Of a stretch of 64,000 nucleotides of DNA, positions 42,092-50,059 are shown in pieces (position 1 is the stretch's first letter; each line of letters starts with the position of its first letter). The notes below the pieces were generated by a model. The model worked only from the letters and a program-made list of their open reading frames with translations. It was not told the origin of the DNA and ran no database searches. Made by a program: the position numbers and the translations under genes. This DNA comes from Sphaerisporangium corydalis (lineage in GTDB: Bacteria; Actinomycetota; Actinomycetes; Streptosporangiales; Streptosporangiaceae), in assembly GCF_025506355.1 (NCBI RefSeq), contig NZ_JANZYP010000004.1:51657-115656 (forward strand). The letters run 5' to 3'.

Positions 42092-43054
42092 ATGAGCGCC
42101 CCCCGGTGGTTACCCGCCGCGCTTGCCATGACCTTCGTGCTCGCCGCGTGCAGTTCCGGTGGTGACCCCGCCCGGCCCACGGCGGGTGGTGGTTCCACGG
42201 ACGACCCGACCGAGGCGGTCAGCCCGGCGTCGACCGTTCCCGCCGGGGTGACACCCGAGGAGTACAGCGCGGCACTCAAGTCCGCGGCGGGGCCGGTCGG
42301 GTCCTCGCTCAGCGGCATCGCCAAGTCGCGCTCGCTGAAGTCACTGAACCAGCGCCTCAAGCGCGCCGAGAGCGCCGTGTCCGACGCCGTGGAGAAACTC
42401 GGCACGGTGACACCGCCCGCCGACATCACGGCCGAGCACTCCGACTACGTCGCGGCGCTTCGCGATCTGGACAACGACCTCGGTGGCCTGCGCGACTCGG
42501 TGGACGGCCGCAAGCTGTGCACCGCCTCCGCCGTCCTCGCCAGGCTCGGCAAGGCGGACGGTTTCGGCGCCGCGAAGTCGGCGGGCGGGGACCTCGCGGC
42601 CAAGGGCGACTACCCGGCGAACGTCGTGAAGGTGAAGACGCCCAAGGAGCGCACCCGCCGGCCGGCGAACGGCACCTTCCTGCGCTCGGGCAACCGGGGC
42701 GGCAACGGGCGCCTGACCGTGGACAACGGCGGGAAGACGGACGCCGTCCTGACGCTGGTGCGCGGCAAGTCCAAGCTGACCAGCTTCTACGTGCGCAAGG
42801 GCCGCAAGACGACCGTCCGCGGCATCCCCGACGGCACGTTCAAGATCTTCTTCACCGGTGGCACCGACTGGGACAAGGGCGCGCGCGCCTTCACGCGCAA
42901 CTGCTCGTTCGAGAGGTTCGAGGACACGGTGAAGTTCCGTACGATCCGCAGCGCCACCCTCATCCAGTTCAGCACGTGGACGATCACGCTGCAGCCGGTC
43001 ATCGGAGGCAACGCCAAGACCAGCGAGGTCGACCCAGACAGCTTCCCTTCCTGA
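42092..43054 (+). CDS. Lipoprotein of unknown function
   Basis: 320 residues. Lipobox FVLAAC puts the lipidated Cys at about residue 20. A helical region (60-165) is followed by a beta-rich domain (about 200-300: GTFLRSGNRGGNGRLTVDN, then FKIFFTGGTDWDKGARAF) seen in actinobacterial cell-surface lipoproteins of unknown role. The ATG at 42092 is chosen because it gives a standard signal peptide. Upstream, TTGACA at 42056 could be a -35 box. Confidence 0.75.
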   Translation: MSAPRWLPAALAMTFVLAACSSGGDPARPTAGGGSTDDPTEAVSPASTVPAGVTPEEYSAALKSAAGPVGSSLSGIAKSRSLKSLNQRLKRAESAVSDAVEKLGTVTPPADITAEHSDYVAALRDLDNDLGGLRDSVDGRKLCTASAVLARLGKADGFGAAKSAGGDLAAKGDYPANVVKVKTPKERTRRPANGTFLRSGNRGGNGRLTVDNGGKTDAVLTLVRGKSKLTSFYVRKGRKTTVRGIPDGTFKIFFTGGTDWDKGARAFTRNCSFERFEDTVKFRTIRSATLIQFSTWTITLQPVIGGNAKTSEVDPDSFPS

Positions 43055-43076
43055 ACGAGACCGCCCCGGCGGCAGA

Positions 43077-43127
43077 CCACCTGCGCGCACTCGACCCAGC
43101 AGTCGGCCCGCCTGGGTCCGCAGGTGG
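43077..43127. terminator. Nested hairpin between convergent genes
   Basis: CCACCTGCG (43077-43085) pairs with CGCAGGTGG (43119-43127), and inside it GACCCAG (43093-43099) pairs with CTGGGTC (43112-43118). It lies 22 bases after the lipoprotein stop and 10 bases beyond the convergent gene's stop, so it could serve both. Confidence 0.65.
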
Positions 43128-43136
43128 GTGTGCCGT

Positions 43137-44618
43137 CTAGTCGACGGGGCGGAAGACCAGCAGGGAGCGGGGGCGCTTGCCGAAGACGACCGGGCCGGGG
43201 GCGGTGAACGTCTCGCCGTCCCGGGCCAGGCGCACCTCCGCGCCCGGCCCCGCGACCGACGCGACCCGCACGGTGTCCGCGCGCCACTGGTGGTAGTGGC
43301 GTGACACGCCGAACCCGCCGAGGATGGTGCTCGACATCGCCCTGAGGCGGGGCAGCCGCGATGCGGCGGTGAGCAGCCGGATGTCGAGCACGCCGTCCTC
43401 CAGCCGCTCCCTGCGCGTCGGGGCCACGCCCCGCGACTCGTAGGCGCAGTTCCCGGCGAACAGCAGCCAGACCCGGCGCCGGACGCCGTCGACCATCATC
43501 TCCTCAGGGCTGCGGTTGTGCATGAGCACGTCGGCCATGGCCAGCACCAGCGCCGGCCACTTCCCGATCTTGCCCTCCCAGTCCTCCCTGCGGTCCACGA
43601 CCAGCGGGTAGATGCCGAGGCTTGCCGTGTTCAGGAAGACCCGCCCGCCGACCTCGCCGACGTCGACGGCGACCACGTGCCCGGCACGGTAGGCGGCGAC
43701 CGCCTCGGCGATGGTCTCCAGGCCGAGCGTGCGGGCGAAGTGGTCGAGCGTGCCGGCGGGGATGGGCAGCAGCGGGACGCCGTGCTCCAGCGCCGCCTGC
43801 GCGCCGCAGTTCATCGTCCCGTCACCGCCCGCGACGGCGAGCACCTTGGCGCGCCCGGCGGCCTCCTGGAGGCGCTTCATCAGGTCGTCCCCGGGTTCGG
43901 CCTCGACGACCTCGGCGTTCGGCAGCGCCTTGCGTACGGCGGCGGCGGTGCTCGGGTCGCGTCCGGCCGCGTTGTTGACGACGGCGATGACGCCCTCGCC
44001 GTCGGGGTCGAGGTCGTACAGCGGCGCGGTCATCGCGACGCGCGCCTCGCCGATGACGGTCTGGCCGGGCCACAGCCGCTTGGTGACCAGCGCGGCGGTC
44101 ACGCCGAGCGCCATCCCGGCGAGCACGTCGCCCGGGTAGTGCACGCCGGTGTAGACGCGCGAGAAGCAGACCGCGCCCGCGGTGACGGCGATGGGGACCG
44201 AGACCCTCGCCGGGGCCTCCATGGCCACGGCGGTGGCGAACGCGGCGGCGGAGGCGGAGTGGCCCGACGGGAAGGAATGCGACAGGGGGATCCTGCCGAG
44301 CCGTGCCAGCGGGAAATCCACGATGGATGGGCGTGCGCGCGCGAACGCCTGCTTGCCGAGCAGGTTGACCACGGGACTGGCCAGGCTGATCGCCAGGAGC
44401 CCGCGCGTGGCCGCGCGCCGCATCTGCCTGCGCCCGGTGAACGCCAGCGTGCCCGCGACCCCGGCCCACAGCAGCGAGTTGTCGGCGGCCCGCGACAGGC
44501 GGGGCAGCACACGGTCGAACCCGGGGAAGTGCGCGTCGGCCACTGACCTGAACAGGCGCCGGTCGAGCATGCCGAGCCGCTTCTTGATCTTCGTTACGTT
44601 GCCCGTGGCCTTTCGCAT
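43137..44618 (-). CDS. PAP2 phosphatase-diacylglycerol kinase fusion
   Basis: 493 residues. The N-terminal membrane PAP2 domain has its three motifs: K89 to R96-P97, PSGH (117-120) and SRVYTGVHYPGD with His160. From about 205 a diacylglycerol/sphingosine-type kinase domain follows with GGDGT (264-268) and PAGTLDHFARTLG. One part removes phosphate from a lipid phosphate and the other adds phosphate to a lipid; together they may cycle phosphatidic acid or an undecaprenyl intermediate. The start ATG at 44618 is one of several close options. Confidence 0.88.
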   Translation of the reverse strand: MRKATGNVTKIKKRLGMLDRRLFRSVADAHFPGFDRVLPRLSRAADNSLLWAGVAGTLAFTGRRQMRRAATRGLLAISLASPVVNLLGKQAFARARPSIVDFPLARLGRIPLSHSFPSGHSASAAAFATAVAMEAPARVSVPIAVTAGAVCFSRVYTGVHYPGDVLAGMALGVTAALVTKRLWPGQTVIGEARVAMTAPLYDLDPDGEGVIAVVNNAAGRDPSTAAAVRKALPNAEVVEAEPGDDLMKRLQEAAGRAKVLAVAGGDGTMNCGAQAALEHGVPLLPIPAGTLDHFARTLGLETIAEAVAAYRAGHVVAVDVGEVGGRVFLNTASLGIYPLVVDRREDWEGKIGKWPALVLAMADVLMHNRSPEEMMVDGVRRRVWLLFAGNCAYESRGVAPTRRERLEDGVLDIRLLTAASRLPRLRAMSSTILGGFGVSRHYHQWRADTVRVASVAGPGAEVRLARDGETFTAPGPVVFGKRPRSLLVFRPVD

Positions 44619-44744
44619 GCCTTCGTTAGTGCCCAGGGAACGGACGCCCAGTCGCCCCCCGGGTGGATCAGTACGGACACGTTCACGCACGTCTCCGCAT
44701 GATCCCGCAGGGCTTCCACGACCCGGGCCATCCCCGTGGGTGGG

Positions 44745-45107
44745 TCAGGGGAGGCGGCGGCGGCCGGGGAAGCCGAGTTCGCTCAGGTGGTACCAGCCGA
44801 GCGCGGTCTCGCCCTCGATCCAGCACAGCCGGACCGACCTGCCGTCCAGTACGGCGGGGAAGTCGACGAGCACCGGCGCGATGCCCTTGACCTCGACGCC
44901 CTGTTCCTCGAACCAGCCGAGGATCTCGGCGACCCGGGCCTCGAACGCCTTCGCCTCGGGGATGCCGCCGAGCGGCGAGCGGCCCTCGTTCCTGAGGTCG
45001 TGGGCGAGCTCGGCGAGGTCGGCGCGGAGCCCGACCAGTTCGTCCACGTATCCGCGGACCAGAGGCATCAGGCTTCGCGCCTCGTCCACGGTGAAGATCC
45101 TGTTCAC
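44745..45107 (-). CDS. DUF2203 family protein
   Basis: 120 residues, the usual length. The helical N-terminus (FTVDEARSLMPLVRGYVDEL) and the C-terminal strands (GVEVKGIAPVLVDFPAVLDG, then CWIEGETALGWYH) match DUF2203. Function unknown. GTG 45107 has TAACGT six bases upstream and no ribosome site, so it is probably leaderless. Confidence 0.85.
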   Translation of the reverse strand: MNRIFTVDEARSLMPLVRGYVDELVGLRADLAELAHDLRNEGRSPLGGIPEAKAFEARVAEILGWFEEQGVEVKGIAPVLVDFPAVLDGRSVRLCWIEGETALGWYHLSELGFPGRRRLP

Positions 45108-45135
45108 GCCCGAACGTTACCCGTCCTGGCGGCCG

Positions 45136-45669
45136 TCATCGCGCGGGGGTCTCGCCGGCCAGGCCGCACACGTGGACGGCGGGGTGGGCGGCGGGCGCCG
45201 GCAGGATGAGCGGCCCGGGCCCGCCACCGGCGAGGGCGTCACGGAGCACTTCGTCGAAGTCGAGCTCCAGCACCCAGGTCTCGTTCCCGGCACAGGGGCC
45301 GGACCGGCCCTTCTCCGGCTCACCGCGAAGGTGCGCGCAGACCGCCTGGACGGCGGGGCCCACCTGCGCGCCGGACCGGAACATCCGGTCGTCCGGGACG
45401 GGGTAGGAGCCGGACGTGGGCGCCCGGTCGTCGGGGGCGGGGCAGGCCTGGCGGTTCTCCGGTGCGGGGACGACGGGGTGCGGGTGGGGCTGGCGGGGGC
45501 GGCTGAAGACCGCGCGGAAGAACCGCTCCTCCCCCACCAGACGACACAGGCTCATCACCCAGCCGTGCGGCGGCGCCCCTGAAGGGCCCGCGTGACGCTC
45601 GGGAAGCGGCGCTCCATGCTCACCGAGCGTTCCGGCGGGGGCCTGCGAAAGCATCGGATCACTGTTCAT
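45136..45669 (-). CDS. Hypothetical protein, Pro-rich
   Basis: 177 residues, not recognised. A disordered Pro/Gly N-terminus, an internal near-repeat (PAPDDRAPTSG and PVPDDRMFRSG) and a C-terminal structured part with ETWVLELDFDEVLRDAL. ATG 45669 follows GGGAG by seven bases, which supports translation. Gap of 28 bases to the DUF2203 gene downstream. Confidence 0.6.
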   Translation of the reverse strand: MNSDPMLSQAPAGTLGEHGAPLPERHAGPSGAPPHGWVMSLCRLVGEERFFRAVFSRPRQPHPHPVVPAPENRQACPAPDDRAPTSGSYPVPDDRMFRSGAQVGPAVQAVCAHLRGEPEKGRSGPCAGNETWVLELDFDEVLRDALAGGGPGPLILPAPAAHPAVHVCGLAGETPAR

Positions 45670-45990
45670 GCGCCATCTCCCGTAACAGAGTGTGTCGCCA
45701 TGGTGACATCGATCCGTCGATCCGGTGACTGGAAGACGTCGGGGTGGGAGAGATTTCTTCTACCTCGGGTGGCCGTCCGTACTCAGGCGATAAGTCGTGA
45801 TGTTGGAGCCATGGTCAGGCGGGTACGGCGAGCCCGGCGACCTCGCGGGCAAGGCGGGAGAGGCGACCGGGACGCGGGAGGGGTTTCTTCTCTCTTCCCA
45901 TCACTTCTGGACGAACACGGGTTTCCGACCGTGACTTCACCGGGGCCGGACGGGTGGGTCCGCCAGGCCTTCGGGGGCTGGGGGTGGGGT
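45670..45990. other. Intergenic region, nothing recognised
   Basis: About 320 bases between two minus-strand genes. It must hold the promoter of the 177-residue protein. A 28-codon frame ending at 45815 has no ribosome site and is not called. Confidence 0.4.
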
Positions 45991-46371
45991 TCAGGTGAGG
46001 AAACGGGTGTGGTCGCCGTCGAGCTGGGCCAGGCGTGAGGTGATCCAGCGGCGGGCCTCGGGAATGGAGACCGACCAGCGGTAGGCCAGGGCGGCGGACG
46101 CGATCTCCTCCCTGATCGCCGGGTCCTCCTCCAGCAGGGCGGCCGTCAGCTCGTGGCAGACGTCGGCGATCATGTTGATCCTGGCGGAGAACTCGGTCTC
46201 GTAGGGCGACTCCGGGTCGGCGTCCTCCCCCACCGCCAGCACCTGGCGGGTCACCGCCATGGTCCTGATCTCCAGGATCCCCACCCGCACCAGGTGCCCG
46301 GCGGCCCGGATGGCCGAGGGCTCCCCGGCGCCGGGTGTGGCCCTGTCTCGACTGCCTCGGCGAATCATCAT
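45991..46371 (-). CDS. Hypothetical protein, helical
   Basis: 126 residues, not recognised. After an Arg-rich start the protein is helical and acidic (ESPYETEFSARINMIADVCH, then EDPAIREEIASAALAYRWSV). The exact ATG is uncertain (46371 or 46368). It lies 93 bases downstream of the ParB-like gene and could be its partner (for example immunity), which is inference from position and charge only. Confidence 0.55.
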   Translation of the reverse strand: MMIRRGSRDRATPGAGEPSAIRAAGHLVRVGILEIRTMAVTRQVLAVGEDADPESPYETEFSARINMIADVCHELTAALLEEDPAIREEIASAALAYRWSVSIPEARRWITSRLAQLDGDHTRFLT

Positions 46372-46464
46372 GCCCGCTCTCGTCCTGACCGCACTCGTGC
46401 GCACGGCACACGCCCGGTCGTATCCATCCGGCCGTCCTCACGCGCCCGGCGCGTGTGGCCGGTG

Positions 46465-46923
46465 CTAGCCATTGAGCCACTCGACGTAGATGGGCGTGTC
46501 CCACCTGATCAGGGCGTCCTCCACCTGGTCCTCCTCGGCTTTGCGTGCCCGTGCCTGGAGTTCGAAGGCGCGGTGGTTCCCGTTGACGACGACCCGGCTG
46601 TCCCGGTACGCGGTGATGTGCCACCCGTCGATCGGGGTGTTCACCGCTTTCAGCAGCTTCCTGTCGGACAGGTTGCCGATCCTTTCCGCTTTCCCCCGGC
46701 TCAGGGGGCTCCCGTTGACGTCCGGGAGCAGGTGGCCGCGCAGGTCGTCCACGGTGGCGTTGGCCGCCGGGCCCCCGCGCCCGCCGAACAGCCTCGCGGC
46801 GGGCCCTGGTGCCCCGGCCGGCCGGTCGCCGCCACCGGTCCTGGCGGCCTTCCGCAGGAAGCCGGTGGCCGCCTTGAAGATGCCGAGCCGCGCGGCGGCC
46901 CGTCCCAGCCCTTTGTCGCTCAA
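46465..46923 (-). CDS. Hypothetical protein with ParB/Srx-like VNGNHR motif
   Basis: 152 residues. A basic, Gly/Pro-rich N-terminus to about 75 precedes a compact domain: NLSDRKLLKAV, then GWHITAYRDSRVVVNGNHRA and DTPIYVEWLNG. The VNGNHR loop between a strand and helix recalls the DGHHR loop of ParB-like nuclease or sulfiredoxin folds, seen also in polymorphic toxin tips. Divergent from the YbaB/WXG100 genes. Function is not assigned. Confidence 0.55.
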   Translation of the reverse strand: MSDKGLGRAAARLGIFKAATGFLRKAARTGGGDRPAGAPGPAARLFGGRGGPAANATVDDLRGHLLPDVNGSPLSRGKAERIGNLSDRKLLKAVNTPIDGWHITAYRDSRVVVNGNHRAFELQARARKAEEDQVEDALIRWDTPIYVEWLNG

Positions 46924-46954
46924 CCGTCAACCGTATCCGTCGCTCCCGGCCGAC

Positions 46955-47040
46955 CCCGGGCCGAGGCCGTGCCCACGCCGATCACCCCGGCCGTCCCTGG
47001 GCCGAGGCCGTGCCCACGCCGATCACCCCGGCCGCGAGCA
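46955..47040. repeat. 41-bp direct repeat, 2 copies, in the divergent intergenic region
   Basis: GGGCCGAGGCCGTGCCCACG and the following bases occur at 46958 and 46999 with almost no change, between the two divergent genes. Confidence 0.75.
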
Positions 47041-47202
47041 GCCTAGGGGTCCGCCGATGCCCGGGGCCGGGTCCCGGGCGGAATTCTTGATCACTTCACC
47101 GGGACGACACCGGCCGGTCGATCTTCCTTTCCCCGTCCGGGTGGACGATGTCCGTCAGCGACACGGCCGGACGAGCCGGTCGACCACGCAGCCGCCGATG
47201 AG

Positions 47203-48021
47203 GTGACCGTATTGCCCACGCCGAGCGCCTCATCCAGGGGTGCGGACGAGGACTCCGCCGGGCCGTTCACCGGTGAGGCGGCCGGCGGGCGGGTACGGGC
47301 GACCGCCAGGGACGGCCGGCTGTCCGCCCTTGAGCTGGACCCCCGGGTCATGCGGATGACGGCGGACGAGCTGGGCGGCCACCTGCTCGCGGCGATCACC
47401 GCGGCGCTGGGCGCGTACCGCCCGACGGTCGGCTCGCAGGAACCCCTGGTGGACCTGGCCGCCCTCGCGGCGAGCATGCGCGACGTGCGTGACCTCGGCC
47501 TGCGCCGGATGGACACGATCACTCAGGACGTCGAGGACGCCGTCGCGCTGCTGCGGGACGGCGCGCGGGTGAGCGGCGGCGTGGACCCGTCCGGCCTGGC
47601 CCACCTGCTGGCCGAGGCCGTCCGCGACGTGGAGCGGGCGGCGGGCGCCCCACCCCCGGACGGCGGACGGCCCGCCTCCGGAGACGACAAGCGGGCCACC
47701 GCCGCGGACGACGACCAGGTCACCGCCGCGGACGATGAGCGGGTCACCGCCGGGAGAGGGGACGTGCGCGCCGCCGTCGCCGGGGGGCGGGTGGAGTGGG
47801 TGGAGCTGGGCCGGGCCGCCATGCGGACGGCGTCGTCGGACCTGGCCGAGCTGGTGGTGGCGGTGGTGAACCGCGCCCTGGACCGGGCCGGCGCTCGCGC
47901 TCGTGACCGGGTGGCGGACCTGGACGAGCGGGCCGAAGAGGTACGTGAGCTGAGCCTGCGCCAGATGGAGGGCCTCACCCGCTCCCTGACCGGCCTCATG
48001 AACAGCATCGAACCGGCGTGA
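47203..48021 (+). CDS. Protein with two YbaB/EbfC-like domains
   Basis: 272 residues made of two similar units (about 28-130 and 186-270), each with a strand pair (GRVRATARDGRLSALELD; GDVRAAVAGGRVEWVELG) and a long helix, as in YbaB/EbfC nucleoid-associated proteins. Such YbaB-like proteins occur beside WXG100 genes in actinomycetes. The linker contains three 24-bp units (ADDERVTA type). The start is GTG 47203 or TTG 47212; the latter has a better placed GAGG. Confidence 0.75.
   Translation: MTVLPTPSASSRGADEDSAGPFTGEAAGGRVRATARDGRLSALELDPRVMRMTADELGGHLLAAITAALGAYRPTVGSQEPLVDLAALAASMRDVRDLGLRRMDTITQDVEDAVALLRDGARVSGGVDPSGLAHLLAEAVRDVERAAGAPPPDGGRPASGDDKRATAADDDQVTAADDERVTAGRGDVRAAVAGGRVEWVELGRAAMRTASSDLAELVVAVVNRALDRAGARARDRVADLDERAEEVRELSLRQMEGLTRSLTGLMNSIEPA
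47683..47754. repeat. 24-bp in-frame tandem repeat, 3 copies
   Basis: Units at 47683, 47707 and 47731 encode DDKRATAA, DDDQVTAA and DDERVTAG in the linker of the double YbaB-like protein. Confidence 0.85.
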
Positions 48022-48037
48022 CGGAAGGGCGGGGCGT

Positions 48038-48475
48038 GTGGACGAGGGGTGGGTGAGCGCCGAGGCGGGGGCGGTTCATCGGGGCGGGGAGGGCATCGCG
48101 TCGGCCGCCGGGCGGCTCCGCGGGGAGCTGGCCGCGTTCCGCGCCGAGCTGGCCGCCCACGGCGAGCCCTGGGGTTCCGACGACGTCGGGTCCCTCATCA
48201 AGGGCTTCTACGAGGCGGTCCATGAGGTCGCGATGGAGTGTTTCCACGACAACGTGGCGGAACTGGGCAACCGCGGGCAGAGCGCGACGGTCATGGCCGT
48301 GCGGTACGTCCAGGCGGAGGAGGCCGGCGTGGCCGGCGCCCGGCTCGCCGGAGACCTGCCGGCCCGGCCGGGCGGGGACGTGTCGGCCTGGCCCGCCGGG
48401 GGCCTTCCGGCCCGGCCGAGCGGGGACCTTCCGGCCTGGCCCGCGGGGGATCTTCCGGCCTGGCGGGTGAGGTGA
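48038..48475 (+). CDS. WXG100-like small protein with repeat tail
   Basis: 145 residues. The first ~95 form two helices in the WXG100/ESX manner (GIASAAGRLRGELAAFRAEL, turn GEPWGSDDVG, then a second helix from about residue 48). The turn contains W-G-S-D rather than W-x-G. The last 40 residues are five 8-residue units (GDLPARPG type) that end at the stop. GTG 48038 follows GGAAGG. Its stop overlaps the next ATG (TGATG). Confidence 0.75.
   Translation: MDEGWVSAEAGAVHRGGEGIASAAGRLRGELAAFRAELAAHGEPWGSDDVGSLIKGFYEAVHEVAMECFHDNVAELGNRGQSATVMAVRYVQAEEAGVAGARLAGDLPARPGGDVSAWPAGGLPARPSGDLPAWPAGDLPAWRVR
48350..48469. repeat. 24-bp in-frame tandem repeat, 5 copies, at the 3' end of the WXG100-like gene
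   Basis: Units start at 48350, 48374, 48398, 48422 and 48446 and encode GDLPARPG, GDVSAWPA, GGLPARPS, GDLPAWPA and GDLPAWRV; one codon later the gene stops. Confidence 0.9.
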
Positions 48476-48969
48476 TGGCGCTGCGGCTGCCCGGTGAGCT
48501 GGCCGGGTTGCTGCACGCGCTCGGCTTCGCCTGGCCCGAGAGTGACGAGGACCGGCTGCTCGACATGGGCCGGGCGTGGATCGCGTTCTCCGGCAGGATC
48601 GGGCAGCCGGTGGGCGAGGCGGCGCGGCACGCCCTGGGGGTGCTGGACGGCAACTCGGGCGAGGCCTTCGACGCCTTCGGCCGGACGTGGGCCGGCGGGG
48701 AGGGCCCGGCCCCGGCGCTGCGGGACGGCGCCACCGCGGCCACGGTCATCGGCACGGGTCTCATCGTGTGCGCCGGAATCGTCCTGGCCCTCAAGCTCAA
48801 CATCATCGTGCAGCTCTCGCAGCTCGCCGTCCAGATCTTCCAGGCGGTCACCGCCGCCCCGGGGACGGCCGGCGCCTCGCTCGCGCTCATAGCGCTGTAC
48901 AAGAAGCGCACCGGTGTGCTGATCGGCATGCTGACCACCCTGGCGACCCAGGCGATCTCCAACCCCTGA
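48475..48969 (+). CDS. WXG100-like domain protein with a membrane segment
   Basis: 164 residues. It resembles the N-terminal WXG100-like part of large actinobacterial polymorphic toxins: LPGELAGLLHALGFAWPESDEDRLLDM, written here across short blocks LPGELAGLLHAL and FAWPESDEDRLL, then GRAWIAFS. A hydrophobic segment lies at about 95-120 (TVIGTGLIVCAGIVLALKL). No toxin tip follows, so this is a truncated or stand-alone version. Coupled to the previous gene by TGATG. Confidence 0.7.
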   Translation: MALRLPGELAGLLHALGFAWPESDEDRLLDMGRAWIAFSGRIGQPVGEAARHALGVLDGNSGEAFDAFGRTWAGGEGPAPALRDGATAATVIGTGLIVCAGIVLALKLNIIVQLSQLAVQIFQAVTAAPGTAGASLALIALYKKRTGVLIGMLTTLATQAISNP

Positions 48970-49075
48970 CTCCGGCGGGCCGCGCCCGCTCCGGCCGCCA
49001 CCCACGCGAGCAGGCCCCAGCGGCCCGGCAGACCCCGGAACCCGGCCCCGGCCGGCGCCAGACGGGCCCCGGCGG

Positions 49076-50059
49076 TTACGGGTGGCGGGTGGTGAAGGTG
49101 GTGAGGAGGCGGTCGGCGGCGAGGGAGGGGGTGAGGGTGCCGTCCAGGACGTCGCGTTCGATCTCGGCGGTGATCGCCGCCACCTCCGGGTCCTCCTTGA
49201 GCCGGGCGAGCAGCCTGTCGCGTACCAGCGTCCACGTCCAGCCGACCTGCTGGCGCCGGCGCTTGTCCGCGAGCTCCCCGGAGGACTCCATCTGGTCCTG
49301 GTGGGCGACGACGGTCCGCCACAGCTCGGACAGGCCGGTGCCCTCCTGCCCGCTGCAGGTCAGCACGGGAGTGGTCCACGCCCCGCCGCCGGACCGCAGC
49401 AGCCGCAGCGCCCCGGCCAGTTCCCTGGCGGCCTTGCGCGCCTCGATCTCGTGGGGGCCGTCCGCCTTGTTGACCGCGATGACGTCGGCCAGTTCCAGCA
49501 CGCCCTTCTTGATGCCCTGAAGCTGGTCGCCGGTGCGGGCGAGCGTGAGGAGCAGGAAGGTGTCCACCATCTCGGCGACGGCGGTCTCGGACTGCCCGAC
49601 GCCCACGGTCTCGACCAGGACGGTGTCGAAGCCCGCCGCCTCGACGACCACCATGGCCTCGCGGGTGGCCCGGGTGACGCCGCCCAGGGTGCCGGAGGTG
49701 GGCGAGGGCCGGATGTAGGCGTCCGGGTCGACCGACAGGCGGGCCATGCGGGTCTTGTCCCCGAGGATGCTGCCGCCGGTGCGCGTCGAGGAGGGGTCGA
49801 CGGCGAGCACGGCGACGCGGTGGCCCTGGCCGGTGAGGGTGACGCCGAGCGCGTCGATGAAGGTCGACTTGCCGACCCCGGGGACGCCGGTGACCCCGAC
49901 CCTCCTGGCCTTGCCGGACAGGGGGGTCAGCTCGACGAGCAGCCGCTGGGCCAGGTCGCGGTGGTCGGGCCGTGAGGACTCCACCAGGGTGATCGCCCGG
50001 GCGATCCACCCGACGGAGCCGTCCCGCACGCCCTGGACGTAGTCCTCAAGCCGCGGCAT
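49076..50059 (-). CDS. meaB: Methylmalonyl-CoA mutase-associated GTPase MeaB
   Basis: 327 residues, G3E family P-loop GTPase. Walker A GVPGVGKS (59-66), the family block [30 protein letters not shown] and NKADGPHE (NKxD). MeaB gates cofactor loading and protects the mutase from inactivation. It overlaps the 3' end of mutB by 14 bases, as expected for an operon. Confidence 0.95.
   Translation of the reverse strand: MPRLEDYVQGVRDGSVGWIARAITLVESSRPDHRDLAQRLLVELTPLSGKARRVGVTGVPGVGKSTFIDALGVTLTGQGHRVAVLAVDPSSTRTGGSILGDKTRMARLSVDPDAYIRPSPTSGTLGGVTRATREAMVVVEAAGFDTVLVETVGVGQSETAVAEMVDTFLLLTLARTGDQLQGIKKGVLELADVIAVNKADGPHEIEARKAARELAGALRLLRSGGGAWTTPVLTCSGQEGTGLSELWRTVVAHQDQMESSGELADKRRRQQVGWTWTLVRDRLLARLKEDPEVAAITAEIERDVLDGTLTPSLAADRLLTTFTTRHP

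Noticed and set aside
45815..45901. Short basic frame MGREKKPL and following
   Set aside because: 28 codons, no ribosome site, no similarity recognised.
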